From Spirochaetae bacterium HGW-Spirochaetae-7 (lineage in GTDB: Bacteria > Spirochaetota > Spirochaetia > Treponematales > UBA12059): DNA of 12,257 nucleotides. Made by a program: the position numbers and the translations under genes. The stretch's first letter is position 1. Each line of letters opens with the position of its first letter. Location of the stretch: NCBI GenBank assembly GCA_002839245.1, contig PGXR01000080.1:1-12257 (forward strand), given 5' to 3'. Positions 1 to 6,787 of the stretch are shown here, piece after piece. The notes beneath the pieces are model-generated. The model had not been told where the DNA came from. It did not search any database and saw only the letters and a program-made list of their open reading frames with translations.

Positions 1-1
1 G

Positions 2-304
2 GCCTGCGAATGGGGCATGGCGGAAGAACTCGGTCCGGTCGCCTACGGGCAGGAAGACGAACCGATATTCATAGGCAAGGAGATTGCCAGACACAAGGAC
101 TATTCCGAGGATACGGCGATGCGTATCGACCATGCCGTATTCAACATCCTCGACGAAGCCCGCAAGAAGGCTTTCGAAATTTTGAATGAACATCGCGACC
201 AGCTCGTTGGCCTGGCGGAAGAACTCATCCGTAAGGAGACCCTGCTCGATGACGACATCAAGGCCCTGTTCGGTTTCGGCGCGCCCAAGTCGGCTGAAGC
301 ATAG
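2..304 (+). CDS. ftsH: ATP-dependent zinc metalloprotease FtsH, C-terminal end (5' truncated by window)
   Basis: The last 100 codons of FtsH, the membrane-anchored AAA+ protease that degrades misassembled membrane proteins and some short-lived cytosolic regulators. The frame is open from position 2, so the gene begins upstream of the window. The visible part is the end of the M41 peptidase domain. It contains the very conserved stretch EWGMAEELGPVAYGQ, then FIGKEIARHKDYSEDTA and the helical RIDHAVFNILDEARKKA segment. It closes with the family's usual short, charged tail ending in FGFGAPKSAEA. The AAA+ module, the HEXXH zinc site and the transmembrane helices lie outside the window. The stop is TAG at 302-304. 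The start of the next gene falls inside this reading frame, so the two are probably co-transcribed. Identification is strong because of the conserved peptidase motifs. Confidence 0.95.
   Translation, partial: ACEWGMAEELGPVAYGQEDEPIFIGKEIARHKDYSEDTAMRIDHAVFNILDEARKKAFEILNEHRDQLVGLAEELIRKETLLDDDIKALFGFGAPKSAEA
234..238 (+). promoter_or_regulatory. Shine-Dalgarno site for the TPR/DxDxDG protein, inside ftsH
   Basis: AGGAG lies 10 bases before ATG 249, inside the ftsH reading frame. It is the only good ribosome-binding sequence upstream of the signal peptide of the following gene and is the reason ATG 249 was chosen. The ATG at 186 has no comparable site. Confidence 0.5.
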
Positions 305-2225
305 GTTCGCTGCCGCAGCTTCGCTCTTCATCGCCCTTGCCGCGGCGCTCCCCGCCTATGCGGCGGCGGATACCGCCGCGAGGGACGCGGCGTTGTGCGC
401 AAGCCTCGTCTCTGGTGCCCGCGATGCGATAGCCCTCGGCTACTCCGTCGAGGCGGCGGAGCTTCTGGACGAGGCGCTGTCGTTCGTGCCGTCCGACCCC
501 GATGCCAATTACCTGCGCGCGCTTCTGGGGACTTCCATCGCCGACAGCCCCGCTTCGGTAACAGCCAGGCTGGAGACAGCGCTCTCCGGCGGTTCCTTCA
601 GGCTGTTCGACGCGAATGACGCGAAGCTTCTCCTCGCCTCGATATTCGTTCGGACGAGACGTCCGGCGGAATCTCTCCGGCTTGTCGCCGGCATGCCGAC
701 GAGTTCCCAGTCCCTGTATGTCGAATCAGTGGCGAGGCGCCAGCTGGGCGACGAACAGGGCTCGAACCAGGCAGTCATCGAATCGTTGCTTCGCTATCCC
801 GCGGACCCGCGGCCAGTGGTCGCCTGGCTCCGCGCAAAGGCCAGGCCTTTCTCTTCGGCGGGCATTGCGTTGCCGAAAAGGACAGCTGGCGGCGCATCCG
901 ACGCGGCGGTCGTCGACGCCGCGTTCAGAGCCGTTGATACGCTCAAGGAGATAGATCCGGGCATACTCGTGGCCTTGGCTCCCTACGCCAGCAGCGTCGA
1001 CGAAGCCCGGTTGCTCATCAGGGAGTTCAGGGCAATCGGCGGCAGGAACGTGGACGCGACCCTGCTCGCCTTGGGTTACGGTCTGCTTTCAGAGTCGCGG
1101 GCGATCGAGGAATTGCTCTCCGGAGCCTACCTGCCGACGGTCTCATCGATCAGGACTCTGTATGGACTCCTTTCGAGCGACGGGAGCCGGGCTGCCTTCG
1201 CAAGATCGTTTTTCGCCTATGACGGCATGATAGTCAGCGATGCGGACAGGGACGGCTTCTATGAAGCCACGGCCAGTTACCGCGATGGAATGGCAACACG
1301 GTGGGTTCTCGATGGGAATCAGGATGGCGTTCCCGAGCTCGAGGCTTGGTTTTCGTTGGGAGCTCCCGAGGTCCTGCGCGCCGTGTCAGGCAGTATGACG
1401 GTAACGGTACGCTATGAACGCTGGCCCTTCGCCTCGTCGGTCGGGTTCACCGACGCCCAGGGCTCGCGGGTGTACGCAGTCGGCCCTCAGGTCATGCCCC
1501 TGCCGTTGATCACCATGACGCCATTCTTCGCCTCGAGGAGCGATACGCCATATGCCGTGGAGCGGTCATCCATGAACCTGCCTTCGGAACGTTCTATCGT
1601 ATCGGTAGCCAATTCTGTCCGGAGCGAGACGGATGACCTGGCCGAAACGGCGGAGCTGTCAGGAGGCATGCGGAACCGCGCCTGGTGGAGCGATGCTTTC
1701 GGGTGGCATGGTTACTTGACATACCTCGACGGCGTACCCAAGGATGAGTCGCTCGATCTCGACGGCGACGGCCGGTTCGAAGCGCGCCGTATCTGGAAGC
1801 GCGATGCGGACGGCTTGCCCGTCGCGTCATACATCGAGGCGGACCAGGACGGCGACGGAATGTTCGAATACCGGGAAAGCCTTTCGCAGCCCGTACTCAA
1901 GTCCTGGGATTATGACGGGAACGGAGAGCCCGACCTTACCCTCGAGGAACGGCAGGACGGCAGCAGGGTCTACCGGTTTCGCGCTTCGGGCGGCAGCGAT
2001 TACCGTGTCGAGGCCACGTATAGCAGCGGCAGGGTGGATTCGGTCACCGAACGCGGTGTACCGCTTCCGCTCGTTGCAGATACAGGAGGTTCCGTCGTCT
2101 GGATAGGACGGAAACCTTTTGATTTCGGGACAACCGTTCCAACCCCTGGATTCGGTTCGAGGCTCGGACAGCGCTATGTGGTTGTCGCTATCGGAGGGCT
2201 GCTCTACGCCCAGGTCCTCGAGTAA
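249..2225 (+). CDS. Exported protein with TPR-like helices and DxDxDG calcium-loop motifs, function unknown
   Basis: A protein of about 658 residues. ATG 249 gives a long basic leader, then a hydrophobic stretch (FAAAASLFIALAAALPAYA) and a likely signal peptidase I site after A38. A CTG at 294, giving LKHRF, would make a more compact signal peptide but has no visible ribosome site. Residues of roughly 40-220 look like TPR helices (for example AIALGYSVEAAELLDEALS, then a YLRALLG helix). The second half carries five acidic loops of the DxDxDG type: D331 (DADRDG), D355 (DGNQDG), D503 (DLDGDG), D532 (DQDGDG) and D554 (DYDGNG), each followed by an aromatic, charged or proline residue as in EF-hand or dockerin loops. 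These suggest calcium binding outside the cytoplasm (inference). There is no lipobox cysteine. I do not recognise a named family. Overlap with ftsH by 56 bp suggests co-expression with it. Confidence 0.8.
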   Translation: MTTSRPCSVSARPSRLKHRFAAAASLFIALAAALPAYAAADTAARDAALCASLVSGARDAIALGYSVEAAELLDEALSFVPSDPDANYLRALLGTSIADSPASVTARLETALSGGSFRLFDANDAKLLLASIFVRTRRPAESLRLVAGMPTSSQSLYVESVARRQLGDEQGSNQAVIESLLRYPADPRPVVAWLRAKARPFSSAGIALPKRTAGGASDAAVVDAAFRAVDTLKEIDPGILVALAPYASSVDEARLLIREFRAIGGRNVDATLLALGYGLLSESRAIEELLSGAYLPTVSSIRTLYGLLSSDGSRAAFARSFFAYDGMIVSDADRDGFYEATASYRDGMATRWVLDGNQDGVPELEAWFSLGAPEVLRAVSGSMTVTVRYERWPFASSVGFTDAQGSRVYAVGPQVMPLPLITMTPFFASRSDTPYAVERSSMNLPSERSIVSVANSVRSETDDLAETAELSGGMRNRAWWSDAFGWHGYLTYLDGVPKDESLDLDGDGRFEARRIWKRDADGLPVASYIEADQDGDGMFEYRESLSQPVLKSWDYDGNGEPDLTLEERQDGSRVYRFRASGGSDYRVEATYSSGRVDSVTERGVPLPLVADTGGSVVWIGRKPFDFGTTVPTPGFGSRLGQRYVVVAIGGLLYAQVLE

Positions 2226-2258
2226 ACGAAGCCAAAACCCTTCCGTGTCCCTTTTAAC

Positions 2259-2287
2259 TTGCACCGCAGTGGTCGAGCACTTACACT
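2259..2287 (+). promoter_or_regulatory. Candidate sigma-70-type promoter for the chemosensory operon (weak)
   Basis: TTGCAC at 2259-2264 and TACACT at 2282-2287 are separated by 17 bp. They match the -35 and -10 consensus at 3/6 and 4/6 positions. The pair sits in the only non-coding gap (2226-2307) before the nine-gene run, just upstream of a strong GGAGG. Transcription would start near 2294, leaving a very short leader. I looked for sigma-28 (TAAA-N15-GCCGATAA) and sigma-54 (GG-N10-GC) patterns here and found none. Nothing else of note fills this gap except a short inverted repeat. Read-through from the upstream gene remains possible because there is no convincing terminator. Confidence 0.3.
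2268..2281 (+). repeat. Short inverted repeat within the candidate promoter spacer
   Basis: AGTG (2268-2271) and CACT (2278-2281) form a 4-bp inverted repeat around a 6-bp centre, lying between the candidate -35 and -10 hexamers. It could be an operator half-site pair, but at this length it may be chance. Confidence 0.15.
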
Positions 2288-2307
2288 GATTAAAATGGAG
2301 GTTCTCG

Positions 2308-2646
2308 ATGGGCCTTGGATCTCAAAAAAAACGCGTCATACTCAACGGGGCTTATGCCATCGACAGTGCTACTGATCTGGCCCGAGAGTTGAGTGACGCG
2401 CTTGGCAAGGCCAGGATCATAGAGCTTGACCTGTCTGGCGTCGATGACCTGGACCTACCCGCCCTCCAGATCCTGTTCGCCGCCGCGGCGTCCGCGGCTG
2501 CCCGAGGCGGCGAACTCCAGTTCGTCGGCAACGTCTCCGTGGAGGTATGCGGAAAACTCGTCAGCGGAGGATTCTCGCAGCCGGGTCCACTTTCGGCGGC
2601 CGAGTTCGCGGCGGGACTGCCGGGATTGGGCAAGGCGCCACGATGA
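2308..2646 (+). CDS. STAS-domain protein (MlaB/anti-sigma-antagonist-like), first gene of the che operon
   Basis: A 112-residue single-domain protein. GGAGG at 2297-2301 is 6 bases before ATG 2308, a strong start. The STAS fold is suggested by the N-terminal strand (KRVILNGAYAI), the helix DSATDLARELSDAL, and the core signature IIELDLSGVDDLDLPALQILFAAAASA, followed by GELQFVG. In anti-sigma antagonists such as SpoIIAA the core reads D-S-S/T-G-L and the Ser/Thr is phosphorylated. Here it reads D49-L-P-A-L53, so the acceptor is absent and the protein is unlikely to be controlled by a serine kinase (inference). STAS genes next to cheA are known from other chemosensory clusters, where an adaptor or modulator role is assumed. 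The TGA stop overlaps the cheA ATG (ATGA), which indicates translational coupling with the kinase. The exact partner cannot be told from sequence. Confidence 0.8.
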   Translation: MGLGSQKKRVILNGAYAIDSATDLARELSDALGKARIIELDLSGVDDLDLPALQILFAAAASAAARGGELQFVGNVSVEVCGKLVSGGFSQPGPLSAAEFAAGLPGLGKAPR

Positions 2647-4799
2647 ACGAGAAATTCAAGGAAACTTTCCGCGAGGAAGCCGAGGAGTTGCTCGGCCACC
2701 TGGAAGACATCCTCCTGGAGCTTGAAGAGAAGCCGACCGATGCAGAGCTGGTAAACGCCGCGTTCAGGGCCATCCATACCATCAAGGGTTCGGCCGGCAT
2801 GTTCGGGTTCGAGAAGGCAGGCCGGTTTACTCACGACCTCGAAAGCCTGCTCGACGAATGCAGGGCAGGCCGACGCGCTGTCGACAAGCGCCTGGTCGAC
2901 CTTTCACTGCGGGCCCGGGACAAGATCAGGTCCCTGATAGCCCAGGACGACTCGTCCGCCGAGTTCGATGCCGAAGCCCTGGCAATGATGGAAGAATTCA
3001 GGGCCATGGCCGCGGAAAGCTCCGGAAAACCGGCTCAGGAAGACCAGAAGCCCAAGGCGGATGAAACCGGAAGGCAGCGTGAAGCGATGGCAACACGGGT
3101 GCTGGAAGCTTCAATTGCTGACAGTGGAGCCGATGGTTCAGGACTATCCGCCACCTACCGCATACGCTTCGAACCGGCTCCGGACATCTTCCTCAACGGG
3201 ACACGTGTCCTGAGACTCTTCGATGAACTGGCCACGCTCGGCCAACTATCGAGCATGCCCGACACGGGCCGCATTCCCATGCTCGAGTCGCTCGATCCCG
3301 AGACATGCTATGTCATTTGGGAGGCAATCCTCACGACCTCCGCAGGCATCGACGCCATCAAGGACGTGTTCATATTCGTCGAGGATTCGTCCAAGGTCAA
3401 GATAGAACTCATCGACGACAGGCTGGACCCAAGCGAAGGCGTACGAAAACTCGGCGAGATACTCGTCGAAAGGGGCACCGTCAAGCCGGAAGACCTTGGC
3501 GAAGCCCTGCGATCCCAGAGAAAACTCGGCGAGGTGCTCCTCGAGCGCAAGGTGGTCACCGATTCCGAGCTGGAATCAGCCCTGGTGGAGCAGGCGCACC
3601 TGAAGAAGGTGCAGGAACGCCAGACCGAAGGGCCGAGCATGTCAATCCGTGTCGCGAGCGACAAGCTCGACGAACTGGTCGACCTTGTCGGTGAGCTGGT
3701 CACGATGCAGGCGCGTCTGCTCCGGACCTCGGTCGAACTGGCCGATCCCGGCCTGTCATCGATAGCCGAGCAGGTCGACAGGCTGGTGGAGCAGCTGCGC
3801 GACAACGCGATGGGCATGAGGATGCTGCCTATCGGTTCTACCTTCAATAAATTCAGGCGGGTCGTCAGGGACCTCTCGGCGGAGCTAGGGAAGAACGTCG
3901 ACCTCGTGGCCGTCGGCGCCGATACCGAGCTTGACAAGACGGTCATAGAACGGCTCAACGACCCTCTGGTGCACATCATACGCAACTCTCTCGACCATGG
4001 CATCGAATCACCCGCTGATCGTGTCGCCGTGGGCAAGACCGCGACCGGCACCATACGGCTCGCGGCAGAACATTCGGGCGCCAATGTCGTGATATCGGTT
4101 TCCGACGACGGCAAGGGCATGGATCTGTCGGCGATACGGGCGAAGGCCATAGAGCGCGGCATACTGGGTCCGCAGGAGCAACTAAGCGAGGCCGACGCGC
4201 TCATGCTCGTCTTCAGGCCTGGGTTCAGCACCGCCAGGAATGTGACGAGCGTTTCAGGCCGCGGGGTTGGCATGGATGTCGTCAAGCGCGAGATAGATTC
4301 ACTCGGCGGTAGCGTGTCAGTAGAGTCGCGGCCAGGCAAGGGCTCGACGGTAGTGCTCAAGATTCCGCTCACCCTCGCCATCATAGAGGGAATGCTCGTA
4401 CGCATCGCTGACGAATTTTACGTTTTGCCTCTGTCGATCGTCGAGGCCTGCGTCGAGGCGAATGATGACGACTCGACAGACGGTTCGAAGCTGGTCCAGT
4501 TCCGGGGAGACCTGATTCCGTACATCGACCTCAAGGAATTCTTTTCGGTTCCAGGCGAGCCTGTGGAGAATCGGCAGATAGTCGTCGTCAATGTGCAGGA
4601 GTCGCGCGTCGGACTCGTCGTCGACGCGGTAATCGGTGACAACCAGACAGTGATCAAGCCTATGGGAAGGATGTATCGCAACGCGGTCGGCCTGTCCGGC
4701 GCGACAATCCTGGGCGACGGGCGCGTCGCCTTGATAGTCGACTGCATGAAGGTCGTCGAAGCCATACCGGAGCGTGAGCTGAAAGCGAGGTCTCGTTGA
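2643..4799 (+). CDS. cheA: Chemotaxis histidine kinase CheA
   Basis: A 718-residue cytoplasmic kinase that autophosphorylates in the receptor-CheW array and passes phosphate to CheY and CheB. ATG 2643 is used because it overlaps the upstream stop (ATGA) and starts directly at the HPt domain. Domains: P1/HPt (about 1-105) with AFRAIHTIKGSAG, phospho-acceptor H45; a charged linker; a P2-like regulator-docking domain (about 171-262, RIRFEPAPDIF to FVEDSSKVKIEL); two 25-residue repeats (268-317) resembling MshEN motifs; P3 dimerisation from about M333 (IRVASDKLDELVDLVGELV); P4 ATPase with N-box NDPLVHIIRNSLDHGIE (H444, N448, H452), G1 box SDDGKGMD (D488-D489), FRPGFSTA and G2 GRGVGMDVV (from G539); and the CheW-like P5 from about 575 to the end. 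All catalytic motifs look intact. There is no C-terminal receiver. The stop overlaps the cheR start. Confidence 0.97.
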   Translation: MNEKFKETFREEAEELLGHLEDILLELEEKPTDAELVNAAFRAIHTIKGSAGMFGFEKAGRFTHDLESLLDECRAGRRAVDKRLVDLSLRARDKIRSLIAQDDSSAEFDAEALAMMEEFRAMAAESSGKPAQEDQKPKADETGRQREAMATRVLEASIADSGADGSGLSATYRIRFEPAPDIFLNGTRVLRLFDELATLGQLSSMPDTGRIPMLESLDPETCYVIWEAILTTSAGIDAIKDVFIFVEDSSKVKIELIDDRLDPSEGVRKLGEILVERGTVKPEDLGEALRSQRKLGEVLLERKVVTDSELESALVEQAHLKKVQERQTEGPSMSIRVASDKLDELVDLVGELVTMQARLLRTSVELADPGLSSIAEQVDRLVEQLRDNAMGMRMLPIGSTFNKFRRVVRDLSAELGKNVDLVAVGADTELDKTVIERLNDPLVHIIRNSLDHGIESPADRVAVGKTATGTIRLAAEHSGANVVISVSDDGKGMDLSAIRAKAIERGILGPQEQLSEADALMLVFRPGFSTARNVTSVSGRGVGMDVVKREIDSLGGSVSVESRPGKGSTVVLKIPLTLAIIEGMLVRIADEFYVLPLSIVEACVEANDDDSTDGSKLVQFRGDLIPYIDLKEFFSVPGEPVENRQIVVVNVQESRVGLVVDAVIGDNQTVIKPMGRMYRNAVGLSGATILGDGRVALIVDCMKVVEAIPERELKARSR
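3444..3593 (+). repeat. Tandem 25-codon repeat inside cheA (MshEN-like motifs)
   Basis: Two adjacent 25-residue units, residues 268-292 and 293-317 of CheA. Both begin RKLGE, have (I/V)L(V/L)ER next, and end in a helix of the form L-x-x-AL-x-x-Q. The DNA GAAAACTCGGCGAG occurs identically at 3445-3458 and 3520-3533, exactly 75 bp apart. The pattern LGxxL-x-x-(G)-x-x-x-x-x-x-L-x-x-AL-x-x-Q is that of the type II secretion ATPase N-terminal/MshEN motif, which occurs in pairs and binds cyclic di-GMP in some proteins. Here the first Arg of each motif is Lys, the second unit lacks the Gly, and the spacer between units is shortened, so ligand binding is uncertain. Confidence 0.75.
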
Positions 4800-5644
4800 C
4801 CGCAACGGACCGGCCGATAGCCGGTTCCGGTATTTCAGACATCAAATTCAGGAAGCTGGCGAGCTACATCGAGCGCGAGTTGGGCATAAAGATGCCCGAA
4901 ACCAAGAAGGTCATGCTAGAGAGCCGCCTTGGCAAGCGCCTGCGCGTCCTGCAGCTCCAGAGTTTCGACGCCTACATCGACAGGGTGTTCGCGGGAGACG
5001 ACTCGGAACTCGTCCACATGATCGATGTCGTGACGACAAACAAGACTGACTTTTTCCGCGAACCCGATCATTTCGACGCTCTGGGTTCGAAGCTTCTGCC
5101 GGCCGCACTTGAAAAAAACGCTGGTCGCAATTTTTTCACTTTCTGGTCGGCGGGCTGCTCAACCGGTGAAGAGCCATACACGCTGGCCATGGTCCTCGAG
5201 GAATTCCGTCTGAGCCACCCGAGTTTCGACTATCGTATCGTCGCATCCGACATATCGACGAGGGCCCTCGACGCGGCGGTCAACGCCGTTTACGACCTGG
5301 ACCGCGTCCTGCCCGTTCCGCCTTCGTACAAGAAGAAATACATGCTTCGCAGCCGTGACCCCGGTACCCAGGAAGTGCGTATCAAGAAAGAGCTCAGGGA
5401 CAAGGTGGAGTACCTGCGGCTCAATTTCATGGACGAGATATTCCCGTTCGAAGGAACGTTCGATGTGATCTTCTGCCGGAACGTCATCATCTACTTCGAC
5501 AGGGCGACACAGGAGCGTATCCTTGGACACATGTGCCGCTACCTGCGAATTGGCGGCAATTTCATTCTGGGGCATTCAGAGACATTGACCGGCATGAACC
5601 TTCCGCTTCGCGGCCTTGCACCCACCATTTACGAACGCGTATAG
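4796..5644 (+). CDS. cheR: Chemoreceptor glutamate methyltransferase CheR
   Basis: A 282-residue cytoplasmic enzyme that uses S-adenosylmethionine to methylate glutamates on chemoreceptors, the adaptation arm opposed to CheB. The start is TTG 4796, which overlaps the cheA stop as TTGA; GAGG at 4786-4789 is 6 bases ahead, and no ATG or GTG exists before the conserved N-terminal helix. The N-terminal all-helical domain runs to about residue 75 (FRKLASYIERELGIKM, then ESRLGKRLR). The family's VTTNKTDFFRE follows, then the SAM-binding loop FWSAGCSTGEEPYTLAM, the acidic ribose contact region VASDISTRALDAA, and the late motif FDVIFCRNVIIYFD. Length and motif order match the family. I cannot see a C-terminal TPR extension or pentapeptide-tether feature. 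The next gene, cheB, starts 18 bp after the stop. Confidence 0.96.
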   Translation: MTATDRPIAGSGISDIKFRKLASYIERELGIKMPETKKVMLESRLGKRLRVLQLQSFDAYIDRVFAGDDSELVHMIDVVTTNKTDFFREPDHFDALGSKLLPAALEKNAGRNFFTFWSAGCSTGEEPYTLAMVLEEFRLSHPSFDYRIVASDISTRALDAAVNAVYDLDRVLPVPPSYKKKYMLRSRDPGTQEVRIKKELRDKVEYLRLNFMDEIFPFEGTFDVIFCRNVIIYFDRATQERILGHMCRYLRIGGNFILGHSETLTGMNLPLRGLAPTIYERV

Positions 5645-5652
5645 TTGATTCG

Positions 5653-5657
5653 AGGAG
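5653..5657 (+). promoter_or_regulatory. Shine-Dalgarno site that fixes the cheB start
   Basis: AGGAG lies 5 bases before ATG 5663. An in-frame TTG at 5645 would put this site inside the coding region and add six residues not typical of receivers. The ATG is therefore preferred. Confidence 0.6.
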
Positions 5658-5662
5658 AATCC

Positions 5663-6733
5663 ATGGATTGCATCAAGGTGTTGATTGTCGACGACTCGGC
5701 GGTCGTCAGGCAGACCCTAAAGGAACTCCTGGATTCTGACCCGGCGATAGAGGTGATTGCAGTGGCCTCCGACCCCATCTTCGCGCTCAAGAAGATGGAA
5801 ACGGACAAGCCCGATGTCATCGTATCAGATGTCGAGATGCCGCGGATGGACGGTCTGTCATTCCTGCGGAAGATCATGGAGACGAGCCCGATACCCGTCG
5901 TCATATGCTCGAGCAAGACCGAATCGGGATCGGATAACGCCCTGAAGGCGATGGAGTACGGCGCAGTTGAGATAATCCAGAAGCCGAAGCTCGGAACCAA
6001 GCAGTTCCTCGAGGAATCGAGGGTGGAGATATGCGACGTCGTCAAGGCTGCCTTCGCGGCCAGGAACCGGCATAGGCTTCCCCTCGCCCCGGTTCGCGAA
6101 GTGGCTCCGAAGCTGACCGCCGACGTCATGCTGCCTGCCCCGGGCCGCAGCGGAATCATAGAAACGACGGAAAAGGTCGTCGTCGTAGGCGCCTCGACCG
6201 GCGGCACCGAGGCGCTCAGGGAATTCCTCGAGGTATTGCCCGAGGATACGCCAGGTATCGTCATCGTCCAGCATATGCCCGAGCATTTCACCGCGGCTTT
6301 CGCGAGGCGCCTCGACGGACTGTGCCGTGTCGGCGTGAAAGAGGCTGCAGACAATGACACGGTCATCCGCGGGCGCGTCCTCATCGCGCCGGGCAACAAG
6401 CATACCCTTCTCAAGCGGTCAGGCGCGCGCTACTATGTGGAGGTCAAGGAGGGGCCGCTCGTGTGCAGGCACCGGCCGAGCGTCGACGTATTGTTCCGTT
6501 CGGCCGCCAGGTACGCGGGCGGGAATGCCGTTGGCGTCATCATGACCGGCATGGGCGATGATGGCGCCAGGGGCATGAAGGAGATGCACGATGCGAAAGC
6601 CTGGACGATTGCCCAGGACGAGGATTCATGCATCGTGTTCGGGATGCCCAACGAGGCGATAAAGCTTGGCGGGGTGGACGTCGTACTGCCCCTCGACAGA
6701 ATAGCAGCCGAGGTCCTACGATCGGCCAGATAA
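5663..6733 (+). CDS. cheB: Chemotaxis methylesterase/glutamine deamidase CheB
   Basis: A 356-residue response regulator that removes methyl groups from chemoreceptors, and in many bacteria deamidates receptor glutamines, when phosphorylated by CheA. The receiver domain covers about 1-125: acidic pair D10-D11 (VLIVDDSAVVRQTL), phospho-acceptor D56 in VSDVEMPRMDG, and K107 in IIQKPK. A linker (about 130-168) leads to the esterase domain. Catalytic triad residues are visible: S178 in VVVGASTGGTEAL, H204 in IVQHMPEHFTAAFARRL, and D300 in IMTGMGDDGARGM. The domain ends with the usual GMPNEAIKLGGVDVVLPL. Everything expected for an active enzyme is present and the length is normal. It follows cheR directly, the common pairing of the two adaptation enzymes. 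A 54-bp gap before cheY holds a short CCCG/CGGG stem (6748-6763), too weak to call a terminator. Confidence 0.97.
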   Translation: MDCIKVLIVDDSAVVRQTLKELLDSDPAIEVIAVASDPIFALKKMETDKPDVIVSDVEMPRMDGLSFLRKIMETSPIPVVICSSKTESGSDNALKAMEYGAVEIIQKPKLGTKQFLEESRVEICDVVKAAFAARNRHRLPLAPVREVAPKLTADVMLPAPGRSGIIETTEKVVVVGASTGGTEALREFLEVLPEDTPGIVIVQHMPEHFTAAFARRLDGLCRVGVKEAADNDTVIRGRVLIAPGNKHTLLKRSGARYYVEVKEGPLVCRHRPSVDVLFRSAARYAGGNAVGVIMTGMGDDGARGMKEMHDAKAWTIAQDEDSCIVFGMPNEAIKLGGVDVVLPLDRIAAEVLRSAR

Positions 6734-6787
6734 AGTCAAAAATGGAGCCCGGCAACAAGCGGGACCGAGCGTATTCGAGGAGGAAGC

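Noticed and set aside
2226..2307. Sigma-28 or sigma-54 promoter ahead of the operon
   Set aside because: No TAAA-N15-GCCGATAA and no GG-N10-GC pair at proper spacing; only a weak sigma-70-like pair is present.
2547..2642. N-terminal extension of cheA into the STAS gene
   Set aside because: The extra 32 residues are a shadow of the STAS coding sequence. ATG 2643 has the ATGA overlap and starts at the HPt helix.
3308..4405. A 365-codon minus-strand frame opposite cheA
   Set aside because: Ser/Arg-rich with no motif; it mirrors the conserved P3-P4 region of cheA and is a codon-bias shadow.
5629..6414. A 261-codon minus-strand frame opposite cheB
   Set aside because: No domain, no ribosome site, and full overlap with catalytic regions of cheB.
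6748..6763. CCCG/CGGG stem between cheB and cheY as a terminator
   Set aside because: Only 4 bp with an 8-base loop and no T-run. cheY follows with a strong ribosome site in the same operon.
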